A model generated the notes under the pieces. The model did no database searches and was not told the DNA's origin. It worked only from the letters and a program-made list of their open reading frames with translations. Of a stretch of 64,000 nt of DNA, positions 46,651 to 58,628 are shown one piece after another. Within the stretch, counting starts at the first letter, position 1. Each line of letters opens with the position of its first letter. Made by a program: the position numbers and the translations under genes. Origin of the DNA: Solirubrobacterales bacterium 67-14 (lineage in GTDB: Bacteria; Actinomycetota; Thermoleophilia; Solirubrobacterales; 70-9); NCBI GenBank assembly GCA_001897355.1, contig MKST01000002.1:138516-202515 (forward strand), written 5' to 3'.

Positions 46651-48624
46651 TCAGCTCTTGCCTGCTGCACGTTTTGGCCCACCGGGCTCGCCACCGTTCC
46701 GGCTCCGCTTCGGAGCCCGGGACTTGCGGCGGCCGCCCTTGACCGCGCGGGGATCCTCGACCTCGCGCTTGGCCGCCTTGGGCCGGCCGGTGGTCTGGAT
46801 GAACTTGAGCGCCTGGACGTAGACCAGGTTCTTGTGGCGACGGGTGATCTCCGCTTCCCGCATCGACTCGAGGAACTCCTCCGGCCCGTCGAAATCGTGC
46901 AACCGGTTGCGCACCGCCCCGAGCCCCTGGGCGACGTGGCTGTCGGAGCCGGCGGCCGGGATGATGTTGTACTTGCGGGCGAAGCGCTCGGCCTCCTCGT
47001 TGAAGGACGAGATCGCGACCCGCGGGTTGAAGACCTCCATCAGGTCGATGTCCTCGACGATCTCCAGCAGGTTCTCGTAGTCGGGAACCGAGTGCAGGCG
47101 GTCGAAGGGATGCGGCACGTAGACCAGCCCCCCCTGCCGCTTGATCTCCTTGATCGTGTCGGCCATGGAAGTCCCCTTCGGGATCTTCTCCTTGAGGAAG
47201 AGGCCGATCACCTCGCCGGCGTCGCCGGTCATCACCTCTTCGGCGACGATGATCTTGAAGTCGTCCATCTCCTCCACGACCTCAGCCGCCTCCTGGGCGC
47301 CGGAGACCTCGTTGTGGTCGGTCACCGCGATCGCCCCGAAACCCCGGTCGCGCGCGGTCTCGATCAGCACCTTGACCGGCGTCGCACAGTCGCTGGAGTG
47401 GTCGGTGTGCATGTGCAGGTCGACGTCGATCAGCGGCCGCTCACGGAGCTTCTTGCGCAGCGCCTCGTTGCCGGTCGGGTCGTGACGACGGGCGACCAGC
47501 CGCTCGTAGATCTCCTCGAACCTCGCGGCGACCTCGGGCCAGGTCTCGACCTCGAATCCGCGGCCTTCGTCGCGGAAGCCGTCGCGCAGCTTGCGGTCCT
47601 CGCCGAGTCGCTGGATCTGGCCAGCCAGGGTCACCGGGTCACCGGCCGGGAAGAGCAGGCCACGCTGGCCGTCGCCGACCAGTTCGACGTAGCGGCCGAT
47701 CGTGGTGGTCACCGGCACGGCGCCGGAAGCGATCGCCTGGCGCACCGCGGCCTGGTCCGGGCGAGGCCCGTTCGAGGCGGCGACGAAGACATCGGAATGC
47801 GAAAGCAGGTCGGCCAGCGAAGCCTGGTCGGGGCCGATCACCTTGATCCGGTCGCGGACCTGCCGGGCGACCCGGAACTGGACCGCGCCGGGTTCGTCGG
47901 CGTAGATCGTCGCGGTCCATTCGAGTTCGGTCGGCAGGCGCCTGAGCGCCCGCAGGAAGAGCCGCAGCGCGCCTGCCTCCTCCCGTTCGGAGAAGGCGAT
48001 CTTGAGCGGCGGTTCGTCGGTCTGCGCGGGGGCGATGGGGGCGATGCCCGGATGGGTGATCTCGTAGGAGCCGGGGAAGTAGCGGTTGAGCAGCTTGGCC
48101 GAGGTGCGCGAGGAGGCGGTGCGCGCGTCTAGCCGGCCGAAGAAGATCTCCAGCAGCGGGCGCGCGAACTGGGTCGCGAACGGCCGCTCCTCGGTCTCGT
48201 GGAAAGTGCCGACGTTGAGCGAGAAGGAATGCCTCAGCGCGGTCGAGGAGAACCCGGGCACGAAGGGGTCGTGGACGTGGACGATGTCGAAGCGGCCCGA
48301 GCCGAGCAGGGCTTCGACCCGGTTGCCCATGTCGACCGAAACCGGCGCCTGGCGCTTGCCGGCCCGCGGGATCTTCACCCCTCCGCCCATCGAGAGCACC
48401 CGGGGCTCCTCGCCCGGGCGGAAGAGGGCGTCGGGGTCATCGGCCAGTTCGGCCAGAACCGACTTGGTTTCGGTGACGCCGCCACGGCCACCGGAAGGGG
48501 CCGCGATCACCACCGAATGACCGCGCCGGGCCAGCTCTTCGCTGGCCCGGCGCGTGTACTCGTTCAGTCCACCCCGTTCAGACGCGGGGAACGGGGTGAA
48601 CTGGACTATCGAAAGAGGAGCCAA
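46651..48624 (-). CDS. GT4-like glycosyltransferase fused to a PHP phosphoesterase domain
   Basis: FTPFPASERGGLNEYTRRASEELARRGH GT4 N-term; PHP motifs HMHTDHS, VTDHNEVSG, HPFDR, GSDSH. Confidence 0.85.
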   Translation of the reverse strand: MAPLSIVQFTPFPASERGGLNEYTRRASEELARRGHSVVIAAPSGGRGGVTETKSVLAELADDPDALFRPGEEPRVLSMGGGVKIPRAGKRQAPVSVDMGNRVEALLGSGRFDIVHVHDPFVPGFSSTALRHSFSLNVGTFHETEERPFATQFARPLLEIFFGRLDARTASSRTSAKLLNRYFPGSYEITHPGIAPIAPAQTDEPPLKIAFSEREEAGALRLFLRALRRLPTELEWTATIYADEPGAVQFRVARQVRDRIKVIGPDQASLADLLSHSDVFVAASNGPRPDQAAVRQAIASGAVPVTTTIGRYVELVGDGQRGLLFPAGDPVTLAGQIQRLGEDRKLRDGFRDEGRGFEVETWPEVAARFEEIYERLVARRHDPTGNEALRKKLRERPLIDVDLHMHTDHSSDCATPVKVLIETARDRGFGAIAVTDHNEVSGAQEAAEVVEEMDDFKIIVAEEVMTGDAGEVIGLFLKEKIPKGTSMADTIKEIKRQGGLVYVPHPFDRLHSVPDYENLLEIVEDIDLMEVFNPRVAISSFNEEAERFARKYNIIPAAGSDSHVAQGLGAVRNRLHDFDGPEEFLESMREAEITRRHKNLVYVQALKFIQTTGRPKAAKREVEDPRAVKGGRRKSRAPKRSRNGGEPGGPKRAAGKS

Positions 48625-49824
48625 TCAGGCTTCGGACTTGGAGTCCTCGGCCGTCTCGGCCACCGGCTTGGTGCCGGAAAGCGGGGACTTGCCGCGGGCG
48701 TACTCGCTGATGAAGTCCTCGGTCTGCTGACGCGCCTCGGCGTCGGGCCGCTGGTTGTGCGGGGACTTCATGAGGTACGAGGACGGGCCGTCGAGCTGGC
48801 CGGCGATGCCGTTGTTGAGGGCCAGCTTGACCAGGCGCACCGCGTCGATCACGACGCCGGCCGAGTTCGGCGAGTCCCAGACCTCGAGCTTGAGCTCGAC
48901 GTTCAGCGGGACGTCACCGAAGGACTTGCCCTCGAGGCGGATGTGGGCCCACTTGCGGTCAGTCAGCCACGGCACGTAGTCCGAGGGACCGACGTGGACG
49001 TCGCGGTCCTCGAGCTCGGTGCCCATGATCGAGGTGACGGCGTTGGTCTTCGAGATCTTCTTCGAGTCGAGGCGCTCGCGCTCGAGCATGTTGAAGAAGT
49101 CCATGTTGCCGCCGACGTTGAGCTGCGAGGTGTGCTGCATCTCGACACCACGCTCGTGGAAGAGCCGGGCGAGCTGACGGTGGACGATGGTCGCGCCGAC
49201 CTGGGACTTGATGTCGTCACCGATGATCGGCAGGCCGGCCTTCTTGAAGCGGTCGTCCCAGTAGTCCTGGCTGGCGATGAAGACCGGCAGGCAGTTGACG
49301 AAGCCGACACCGGCGGTGAGGGCCTGCTCGACGTACCACTTGACGGCCTCTTCCGAGCCGACCGGCAGGTAGCAGACCAGCACGTCGGTCTTGGTGTCCT
49401 TGAGGATCTGGACGATGTCGGCGGTCGGGCCCGGGGCCGGGGTGATGACCTGCTTGAGGTACTTGCCGAGGCCGTCGTGGGTCATGCCGCGCTCAACGGT
49501 GACACCGAGGTCGGGCACGTCGGCGAACTTGATCGTGTCGTTCTGGCCGGACCACATCGCCTCGGAGAGATCCTTGCCGACCTTCTCCTGGTCGATGTCG
49601 AAGGCCGCCACGAACTCGATGTCGTTGACGTGGTATCCGCCGAGGTCGACGTGCATCAGGCCGGGTACCTGGTCCGAAGGATCGGCGTCCTTGTAGTACT
49701 GGACCCCCTGGATGAACGAGTTGGCGCAGTTGCCGACGCCGACGATGGCTACGCGAACCTTGTCGTCTCCGCCACGGCTGGCGCCGTTGCCGTTTCCGTT
49801 GGTCGAAAGTCCGTTATCAGTCAT
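48625..49824 (-). CDS. ino1: Inositol-3-phosphate synthase
   Basis: [62 protein letters not shown]. Confidence 0.93.
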   Translation of the reverse strand: MTDNGLSTNGNGNGASRGGDDKVRVAIVGVGNCANSFIQGVQYYKDADPSDQVPGLMHVDLGGYHVNDIEFVAAFDIDQEKVGKDLSEAMWSGQNDTIKFADVPDLGVTVERGMTHDGLGKYLKQVITPAPGPTADIVQILKDTKTDVLVCYLPVGSEEAVKWYVEQALTAGVGFVNCLPVFIASQDYWDDRFKKAGLPIIGDDIKSQVGATIVHRQLARLFHERGVEMQHTSQLNVGGNMDFFNMLERERLDSKKISKTNAVTSIMGTELEDRDVHVGPSDYVPWLTDRKWAHIRLEGKSFGDVPLNVELKLEVWDSPNSAGVVIDAVRLVKLALNNGIAGQLDGPSSYLMKSPHNQRPDAEARQQTEDFISEYARGKSPLSGTKPVAETAEDSKSEA

Positions 49825-49993
49825 GGGTAAGCGAAAGTCTCCTGTGGGTGGGATGGCATCTCTTGCCGAATCGGGACTCCGGAACCGGGCGAGGAAGAGG
49901 AGCTCTCTCTGGGCACGCCTCATCCGGGCACGGGGCCGGATCGACCCCTAATGACACCACAAATCGAGATCGGTTACAGGTTTGCGGCCAGAT

Positions 49994-50650
49994 TTAGTCG
50001 CTGGCGGCCGCGGCGTCGAGCTTCTTCAGCTCGGTCCGGACATGCCAGACCCGTTGAAGCGTGGTGATCGCGGTCAGCGCCGCCATCACGTAGATCGCGA
50101 TCGGCAGCAGGTCGAAACCTGAAATCACTTCTTCGCCGCCCAGCACGAGGCCGGCCGAAAGCAGGACCACCCTCACCGGGCGGGTCGCGATGCCGACCTT
50201 GCACTCGACCCCGAGCGCCTCGGCCCGGGCCCGGGTGTAGCTGACCATCAGCGACCCGAGCACGACCAGCACGCACATCGCCGCGGCCACGTTCTCACCG
50301 CGGTCGGCGAACTGCCAGGCCACAGCCGCCAGCACCACGCCCTCCTCGATCCGGTCGAGGGTGGAGTCGAGGAAGGCTCCGAACAGGGTTCCCTTGCCCG
50401 ACATCCGCGAGTAGCGGCCGTCCAGCGTGTCCATGACCGAGCCGATGATGAAAGCGAGGCCGGCGAAGAAGAAATCTCCGTGCAGCACCAGGCCGGCGGC
50501 GATCAGGTTGCCGACCAGCCCCATCATCGAAATCGCGTTCGGGGTCAGGCGCGACTGGATCAGGGCATTGCGGGCCTGCTCCCGGAATTCCTGGGCGGGC
50601 CGGCGCTGGCCGCTTTGACCACCCTCCGGGGGGCCGGACGAAGACTCCAT
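49994..50650 (-). CDS. CDP-alcohol phosphatidyltransferase (phosphatidylinositol(-phosphate) synthase-like)
   Basis: DTLDGRYSRMSGKGTLFGAFLDSTLD signature. Confidence 0.85.
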   Translation of the reverse strand: MESSSGPPEGGQSGQRRPAQEFREQARNALIQSRLTPNAISMMGLVGNLIAAGLVLHGDFFFAGLAFIIGSVMDTLDGRYSRMSGKGTLFGAFLDSTLDRIEEGVVLAAVAWQFADRGENVAAAMCVLVVLGSLMVSYTRARAEALGVECKVGIATRPVRVVLLSAGLVLGGEEVISGFDLLPIAIYVMAALTAITTLQRVWHVRTELKKLDAAAASD

Positions 50651-50668
50651 ACCGGGCAGGTTATTCCC

Positions 50669-52276
50669 TCATCGCTCGGGGCGACAGTCGCGGTCGGAGC
50701 CGAACCGGGCACCCGGACTGAAATCGGCGGCGACCTCGAGCGGGCCGGGGCGGTCGAGTGTGACCCGGGTCCAGTCGCCGCGGCCCGGCTCGACACAGCC
50801 GAATCCCCCCTTGACCCGCCAGTACGGGGTCGAGCGGATCCGCACCTCGAAGGCGCCGGCGATCGGCGAGGCGACGGTGAACCCGTCGGTGTCGAGTTCG
50901 GTCAGACGGGCGGGGCGCGAAACCATCGGCCGGGCGCCAAGCACCTTGAACAATCGCCACTGGCCCCCGACCGGGATCTCTTTGAGGAATGGGAGCCCAG
51001 CCTGGATCAGGGCCGCCTCCTTCTCGCCCGCGTAGTCGAGCTTGGCGTTCGGCAGGGCGACGTAACCGACCGCGAGTCGGTCCAGCCATTTCCGATAGCG
51101 GTTGGGGCCGAGCCGGTCGGCGTAGAAGAGCGGGTTCAGGTTGCGATCGGTCTGCCGTTCCCAGCCCCGGGCGAGCGGGAACTCGGGAGCGGCCCGGGCG
51201 GATTCCCAATGCGAGGCCACGGGCACCACTTCGACCCGGGCCGGTTCCCGGGCCAGACGGGGCTCGAGCGCCTCCGCCAGCGGCTTGTAGAAGGCCTGGC
51301 TCACGGCCGGTTCGTCCTCGACCAGTTCGAGATCGCGGACCACCGGGCCGGTCTGCCACCAGACGATGGTCGGCAAGAGCAGGACCAGCGCCACCCGGCG
51401 CGACAGCTTCGGCGTGAGTGGCTCGGCGGCGAGCGCGCAGAGCAGGACCGGCCCGAGCAGCAGGGCACCCAGCCGGTTGACGTTGCCGCCCATCGGCGTG
51501 CTGAGGACGAAGGAGGCGACCAGGGCGCCGGCGTAGACCAGCAGGCCGACCCGGACCAGCCGCTGGCTCGGTGGGACCATCGCCGCACTGACCAGGGTCA
51601 GGCCGATCGCCGGGATGAAGCTGGAAGCCACGTATGGCTCGTCACCGCCACCCGGGAAGAGCAGGGCGACCACGCCGGCGACCAGGAAGGAGATCCCCGC
51701 CAGTTCGAGCCCACGGCGGTCGGGGCGCTCGGCGAGGAAATGGGCGAAGCCGAGACAGGCGAGGAACAGTGCCGCGACCGGACTGGCCAGACCGACCGAG
51801 CCGGCCAAGATCAGGGCGGGGATGCGCTGTCCGCGTTGCGAGGCAAAGACCGCCGCCATCGCCAGCAGGACGCCGAGGGCGAACGTGAGCCGGCCGGAGA
51901 AGAGGCTGATCGTCGCGGCGAAGGCGAACCAGATCGCCCCGGCCTGGGCCCGCTCCCCCCACTCACGACGGACGATCAAGGTGAAGAGGACCACGGTGCC
52001 GATCACCGCCAGCGAACCCATCACGCGGAACCCGAGCCAGGCGCCGAGCGGCGGCGAGAGCAGCGAATACGTAGGCAGATAGTGACCGGCGAACCAGTAG
52101 TTGTTCCAGACGGTCGGCCCGGAAAGCTCGAAAAGCTCGGTGCGGAAGGTCTGGGCGGCGTGGTCGGCGCTGTGGGGCGCCATGACCAGGTAGACGACCG
52201 CGAGGCCGACCACCACCAACAGCGGTGCCGCGAGGAACCCCCACGAGGCAGAATTGGCCAGGGAACGGAGCTTCAA
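50669..52276 (-). CDS. Polytopic membrane protein (GT-C-like glycosyltransferase candidate)
   Basis: Many TM segments, C-terminal soluble domain; TTG start inferred just after the upstream gene's stop. Confidence 0.6.
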   Translation of the reverse strand: MKLRSLANSASWGFLAAPLLVVVGLAVVYLVMAPHSADHAAQTFRTELFELSGPTVWNNYWFAGHYLPTYSLLSPPLGAWLGFRVMGSLAVIGTVVLFTLIVRREWGERAQAGAIWFAFAATISLFSGRLTFALGVLLAMAAVFASQRGQRIPALILAGSVGLASPVAALFLACLGFAHFLAERPDRRGLELAGISFLVAGVVALLFPGGGDEPYVASSFIPAIGLTLVSAAMVPPSQRLVRVGLLVYAGALVASFVLSTPMGGNVNRLGALLLGPVLLCALAAEPLTPKLSRRVALVLLLPTIVWWQTGPVVRDLELVEDEPAVSQAFYKPLAEALEPRLAREPARVEVVPVASHWESARAAPEFPLARGWERQTDRNLNPLFYADRLGPNRYRKWLDRLAVGYVALPNAKLDYAGEKEAALIQAGLPFLKEIPVGGQWRLFKVLGARPMVSRPARLTELDTDGFTVASPIAGAFEVRIRSTPYWRVKGGFGCVEPGRGDWTRVTLDRPGPLEVAADFSPGARFGSDRDCRPER

Positions 52277-52287
52277 GGCAACCGCCC

Positions 52288-53070
52288 CTAGGCCTCGGCC
52301 CGTTGCCGCTCCGCTTCGCGGCTCCAGGCCCAGGTTTCGGGTTTGATCTCGGCCAGCACGCGGGAGGCGATCAGGAATGAGCAGAGGGCCACCGTCCAGC
52401 CCAGCACCGCGTCGAGCCAGTAATGGTTGGCGGTGACCACGGTGACCCAGGCGACCAGCAGCGGCCAGCCGGCCCAGAAGGCCCGCGCGAACCAGTTCTT
52501 GCAGACCATGAAGCCGGTCCCGCCGATCATCAGCGCCACCGCGCAGTGCATCGAGGGCACCGCGGCGAAGGGGTTGATGAAGAGCTTGGCCAGGGCGGAA
52601 TCGTGGTTGACGCTTGACTGGGCATTGACCGTGTCGATGAAGCCATACTCCGGATACATCCGCGGCGGTGCGGTCGGGAAACCGATGTACCCGATCAAGG
52701 CGATGCCCATCGAGACGAAGAGCATGTTGCGGAAGAAGTAGTAGTAGTCGTTGCGGAACAGGTACATCCAGATCAGGAAGCTCAGGGCAACCGTGAACTG
52801 GCTGTTCAGGTAGATCGTGTTGGCGAAGTCGATCAGCCAATCGAAACTATGCAGGGCGCTCTGGAGGCCCGGCTCGAAAAAGAGCCCGAGCGTGCGTTCG
52901 GTGTCGATCACCCGCTCGCCGTTGGCGAAGGCGACGTTGGCCCGTCCGTCCGCGAGTCCACGCGCCAACTCGTAAACCGTGTCGGCGAGTACGTAGAGCA
53001 GAAGCTGACGGAAGAGATCCGGCCAGCCGCGGGGAAGCCAATTCCCGATCCGGACAATCAGCGCGGGCAT
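52288..53070 (-). CDS. PAP2-superfamily / inositolphosphotransferase (Aur1/Ipt1)-like membrane protein
   Basis: FPTAPPRMYPEYGFIDTVN; VPSMHCAVALMIGG; NHYWLDAVLGW PAP2 motifs; ATG after TAGACT-N8. Confidence 0.82.
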   Translation of the reverse strand: MPALIVRIGNWLPRGWPDLFRQLLLYVLADTVYELARGLADGRANVAFANGERVIDTERTLGLFFEPGLQSALHSFDWLIDFANTIYLNSQFTVALSFLIWMYLFRNDYYYFFRNMLFVSMGIALIGYIGFPTAPPRMYPEYGFIDTVNAQSSVNHDSALAKLFINPFAAVPSMHCAVALMIGGTGFMVCKNWFARAFWAGWPLLVAWVTVVTANHYWLDAVLGWTVALCSFLIASRVLAEIKPETWAWSREAERQRAEA

Positions 53071-53139
53071 GACCGCCCAGTCTAGTGGCGTGCACAGATT
53101 TCTCTCAGCGAGGCTGGGATAGGCTCCGGCTTCCCAGCG

Positions 53140-54075
53140 ATGGAGCCCGAACCGCAACCCCAGGAACCCCCCGGCGACGGGCGCACGATCGCCTGCCTCG
53201 GCGAGGCGATCGTCGACCTGATCTGCGAACGGAACCTGGCCGAGGGCGAGGCGCCCGGATCCTTCGTCCCCTGGGCCGGCGGTGCCCTGGCCAACGTCGC
53301 GGTCGCCGTCGCCAGATCCGGCTTGCCGGCCGCCCTGGTCGGTGGCGTCGGCGCGGACGGCTGGGGCAGCCGGCTGGCCCGGGGCCTGGAGGAAGAAGGT
53401 GTTTCGACCGAGTGGCTGGCCATCCTCGAGGGGGTCGACACACCGGTGGCGCTGGTCGAGTTCGGTCCCGACAACGAGCCTTTCTTCCAGGTTTACGGCG
53501 AGCACATCGGCCCGACCATGGCCGCCACCTCGGGCTTTCTCGAAAGGGCGATCACCGCTTCCCAGGCGTTGGTGGTCGGCTCCAACACGATGGTCGGCGA
53601 AACCGAGCGCGAAGTGACCAGGCAGGCGATCGGGCTGGCCCGCGCAGCCGGCTTGCCGGTCCTGCTGGACCCGAACCACCGGCCGAACCGGTGGCGGGGC
53701 GATGACCCGGCCCGCGAACGTTCGCGCGAGCTCGTGGCGGCAGCCACGGTGGTCAAGCTAAACCGGTCCGAGGCCGAACTGATCACCGGGATCCGCGAGC
53801 CGCTGGAAGCTGCCCGGGCGCTGGTCGGCCTGGGGCCGCAGTTGGTGGTGGTGACCGACGGTGAGGGCGAGGTGGTCACCGCCGGCGCGGCCGAGGCAAG
53901 GCATCAGCCACAGGTGGTCGAGACGGTGAGCCCGCTGGGGGCCGGCGACGCCTTCATGGGCGGGCTGGCCGCCGGCCTGGCCAGATTGGGCTGGGATCTT
54001 TCCCGGGTGGGCGAGGTGCTGCCGGAGGCCGCCACCGCGGCGGCTTCGGTCTGCGGCCGTTGGGGAGCACAGTAG
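53140..54075 (+). CDS. PfkB family carbohydrate kinase
   Basis: IACLGEAIVDLICERN; GGALANVAVAVARSGLPAALVGGVG; VSPLGAGDAFMGGLAAGL. Confidence 0.92.
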   Translation: MEPEPQPQEPPGDGRTIACLGEAIVDLICERNLAEGEAPGSFVPWAGGALANVAVAVARSGLPAALVGGVGADGWGSRLARGLEEEGVSTEWLAILEGVDTPVALVEFGPDNEPFFQVYGEHIGPTMAATSGFLERAITASQALVVGSNTMVGETEREVTRQAIGLARAAGLPVLLDPNHRPNRWRGDDPARERSRELVAAATVVKLNRSEAELITGIREPLEAARALVGLGPQLVVVTDGEGEVVTAGAAEARHQPQVVETVSPLGAGDAFMGGLAAGLARLGWDLSRVGEVLPEAATAAASVCGRWGAQ

Positions 54076-54078
54076 ACC

Positions 54079-54780
54079 GTGGCGGCTGTCTGGCAGCCAA
54101 AGGTGGCCAAGGCGGACTGGAAACGGCCGACCCGGGCCCGGGTCCGGGCGATCCGGGACCGGCTGCGGGAGATGTACGGCCGACCGGTCAACCTGCCCCA
54201 CCGGCAGCCGATCGACGAACTGGTCCGCACCATCCTGTCCCAGGCGACCTCCGACGCCAACCGCGACCGGGCCTTCGCCGGGCTGAAGGAGCGGTTCGAG
54301 GACTGGGAGGCGGTCCGTGACGCACCGGAAGCCGAAGTCGAGGAGGCGATCCGGCCCGGCGGGCTGAGCCGGCAGAAGGCCCCGCGGATCCAGGCGGTCC
54401 TGAGGGAGATCGAGGATCTCGACCTGGGCTGGCTCGAGCACGCCGACCGGGTCGAGGCGATGGAGTTCCTGACCGGGCTGCCCGGGGTCGGCCGCAAGAC
54501 CGCCGCCTGCGTTCAGGTCTTCACCTGGAACCGGCCCGAGATACCGGTCGACGTGCATGTGTTCCGGATCGGCGGACGCCTCGGTCTCTTCCGGCCGAAC
54601 GCTTCCTTCGAGGAAGCCCACGACGAGGTGCTGGCCCTGGTCAACCCCGAGGACTCCTACGAGTTCCACATGAACCTGATCCGCCACGGGCGCACCCTGT
54701 GCCGTCCGAAACCGCTTTGTGGGGAGTGCGCGCTGCGCCGGATGTGCCCCTACGGACGCGGACCGGGGTCAGACAAGTAA
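54079..54780 (+). CDS. nth: Endonuclease III-like HhH-GPD DNA glycosylase with 4Fe-4S motif
   Basis: LPGVGRKTAACVQVF...VDVHVFRIGGRLGL; C-terminal CxxxxxLCGECALRRMC cluster. Confidence 0.87.
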   Translation: MAAVWQPKVAKADWKRPTRARVRAIRDRLREMYGRPVNLPHRQPIDELVRTILSQATSDANRDRAFAGLKERFEDWEAVRDAPEAEVEEAIRPGGLSRQKAPRIQAVLREIEDLDLGWLEHADRVEAMEFLTGLPGVGRKTAACVQVFTWNRPEIPVDVHVFRIGGRLGLFRPNASFEEAHDEVLALVNPEDSYEFHMNLIRHGRTLCRPKPLCGECALRRMCPYGRGPGSDK

Positions 54781-54825
54781 TATTCCCGCCGTCCGGCGCA
54801 CAGTCCGTTTTTGCGCCTCTATGCC

Positions 54826-55233
54826 ATGAACAAGAAGCCTTTCGTCATATTCGGTCTCGTCCTCGTCCTGCTGGTCGTGGTCATCCCGTTCTGGGCCTTC
54901 CATCGCGACGGCGACGTCGCCGACAATGAAGGCGTGCCTCCCGAGAACACCCCGGGCAAGCAGCTCTTCCAGACCAACTGCGGCAACTGCCACACGCTCT
55001 ACGCCGCGGGCACCGACGGCGATTACGGCCCGAACCTCGATCAGAAGCTCTCCCCGGCCGGCGCGCCGACCGACAAGACCGCGATCGAGGGGATCAAGAC
55101 CCAGGTCATGACCGCCCTTGAAGAGGGCGCCGACAGCCCGGACGTGCCGGGCCGCATGCCGGCCGGCATCGTGACCGGCACGGTCGCCGAAGAGATCGCC
55201 AACTTCGTCGCGCACTACGCCGGCGAGGGTTGA
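54826..55233 (+). CDS. Membrane-anchored c-type cytochrome
   Basis: N-terminal TM; CGNCH heme motif; distal MPAG. Confidence 0.88.
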   Translation: MNKKPFVIFGLVLVLLVVVIPFWAFHRDGDVADNEGVPPENTPGKQLFQTNCGNCHTLYAAGTDGDYGPNLDQKLSPAGAPTDKTAIEGIKTQVMTALEEGADSPDVPGRMPAGIVTGTVAEEIANFVAHYAGEG

Positions 55234-55335
55234 TCCGCAGCTTCCGGCGCTGAGCCGGGTTTATCCTCCTGACAGCGGTCGGGGAACCCCAGATGACGCG
55301 TTGCCGCGTCACGCCCCGGGCCAAAAGGAGAGAAC

Positions 55336-56481
55336 TTGATGTCGAGATCGAAGAACCGCGTGGTTTTCGCCCTGCTGGCGATCTTCGCGCTGACGGCCGT
55401 GGTGGCCGGACCGGCCCAGGCCAAACGGAAGCACAAGCCAAAGAAGCCGAACACCGCGAAGGTGATGACCCGGAACCTGTACCTGGGCGCCGACCTGACC
55501 CCGGCGATCAACGCGACCAGCACCGATGACTTCATCGACAAGAACGGCCAGATCCTGCGGGATGTAGACACCAACGACTTCCCGGTCCGGGCGAAGGGGC
55601 TGGCGGGCGAGATCAAGCAGGTCAGCCCAGACCTGGTCGGCCTGCAGGAAGTCGCCCTTTGGCGCACCGGCCCGGTCAACCTCGCTGCCGCGACCGGCGC
55701 CGAGAAGACCGCGACCACGGTCCACATCGACTACCTGAAGGACCTGATGGCTCAGCTCAACAAGGGCAAGAAGCGCTACCGGGTGGTCAGGGTCCAGCAG
55801 GAGTTCGATTTCGAGGCACCCGCCGACTACAACGGCGTGGCCGGTGACGGCAACCTGCCCGGGATCAACTCGAACGGCGAGATCGACGGCCGCCTGACCA
55901 TGCGGGACGTGATCCTGGCCAAGGTCGGCGCCGGCATCCGGACCAAGAACCTCAAGTCCGCGAACTACAAGACCCTGTACACGCCGACGATCTCGGGGAT
56001 CCCGGTGACGGTACAGCGAGGCTGGCTCTCGGCCGACGTGAAGGTCCGCAAGGGCAAGTGGTTCCGTTTCGTCGACACCCACTTCGAAGCCTTCGGCGCC
56101 CCGGATATCCGGGAGGCCCAGGCCAAGGAACTGCTGGCCAAGGGCGGCCCGCTCCGCAGTGGCAGCATGCCGGCGGTATTGGTCGGGGATCTGAACTCGG
56201 ATGACAAGACAGTCTCCGCCGATGACGCGCTCGCCTATGACGCGCTGAAGAAGGGCGGCATGGTCGAGCGGGGGGTCACGGGCAAGATGACCTGGGGCGT
56301 CAACGCCGGGATCATCACCGCCGGCGCACCGACGGACTGGAGCCAGCGCATCGACCACGTGATGACCAACCGGCCGAAATCGGTCAAGAGGCTCGCTGCC
56401 GGGGTCACCGGCACCAAACCGGCGAACGGCCTCTGGGATTCCGACCACCGGGGAGTTTGGTCGAAGCTGAAAATGCCCTAG
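55336..56481 (+). CDS. Secreted endonuclease/exonuclease/phosphatase family protein
   Basis: Signal peptide; VMTRNLYLGADL; VGLQEVALW; VLVGDLNS; QRIDHVM; WDSDHRGVWSKL. Confidence 0.85.
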   Translation: MMSRSKNRVVFALLAIFALTAVVAGPAQAKRKHKPKKPNTAKVMTRNLYLGADLTPAINATSTDDFIDKNGQILRDVDTNDFPVRAKGLAGEIKQVSPDLVGLQEVALWRTGPVNLAAATGAEKTATTVHIDYLKDLMAQLNKGKKRYRVVRVQQEFDFEAPADYNGVAGDGNLPGINSNGEIDGRLTMRDVILAKVGAGIRTKNLKSANYKTLYTPTISGIPVTVQRGWLSADVKVRKGKWFRFVDTHFEAFGAPDIREAQAKELLAKGGPLRSGSMPAVLVGDLNSDDKTVSADDALAYDALKKGGMVERGVTGKMTWGVNAGIITAGAPTDWSQRIDHVMTNRPKSVKRLAAGVTGTKPANGLWDSDHRGVWSKLKMP

Positions 56482-56545
56482 CCGGTTCCGCTGGGCCCGG
56501 CGCCCTATAACGCAGCTTCCGAACCCGGAACCCACCCCCAATTCC

Positions 56546-56584
56546 GGGGGCGATCACCCACCGATTACGTGGGCGATCGCCCCC
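56546..56584. repeat. Dispersed palindromic repeat, copy 2
   Basis: GGGGGCGATCACCCAC-CGATTAC-GTGGGCGATCGCCCCC. Confidence 0.85.
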
Positions 56585-56628
56585 GGTTTGCTTTTGGGAG
56601 CCGAGAAATCGCTGGAAATGAGGCTTGT

Positions 56629-56657
56629 TTGACGTTTCGTAAGAAATCTGACACAAT
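56629..56657 (+). promoter_or_regulatory. dnaK promoter candidate
   Basis: TTGACG-N17-CACAAT upstream of dnaK; ACTTAGATTT just downstream (shared with clpB as ACTAAGATTT). Confidence 0.55.
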
Positions 56658-56726
56658 CCCACTTAGATTTATGGATATCGGCCGTACCCTCATCCGGCCG
56701 CGAAACACCCAAACAGGAGAAACACA

Positions 56727-58624
<1,898 letters not shown>

Positions 58625-58628
<4 letters not shown>

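Noticed and set aside
52277-52840. N-terminal extension of the 50669-52840 ORF
   Set aside because: Overlaps the well-supported PAP2-like gene 52288-53070 in another frame; the true start is most likely near 52276.
53071-53679. N-terminal extension of the 52288-53679 ORF
   Set aside because: Overlaps the divergent PfkB gene; the extension lacks domain similarity and an ATG with TAGACT-N8 exists at 53070.
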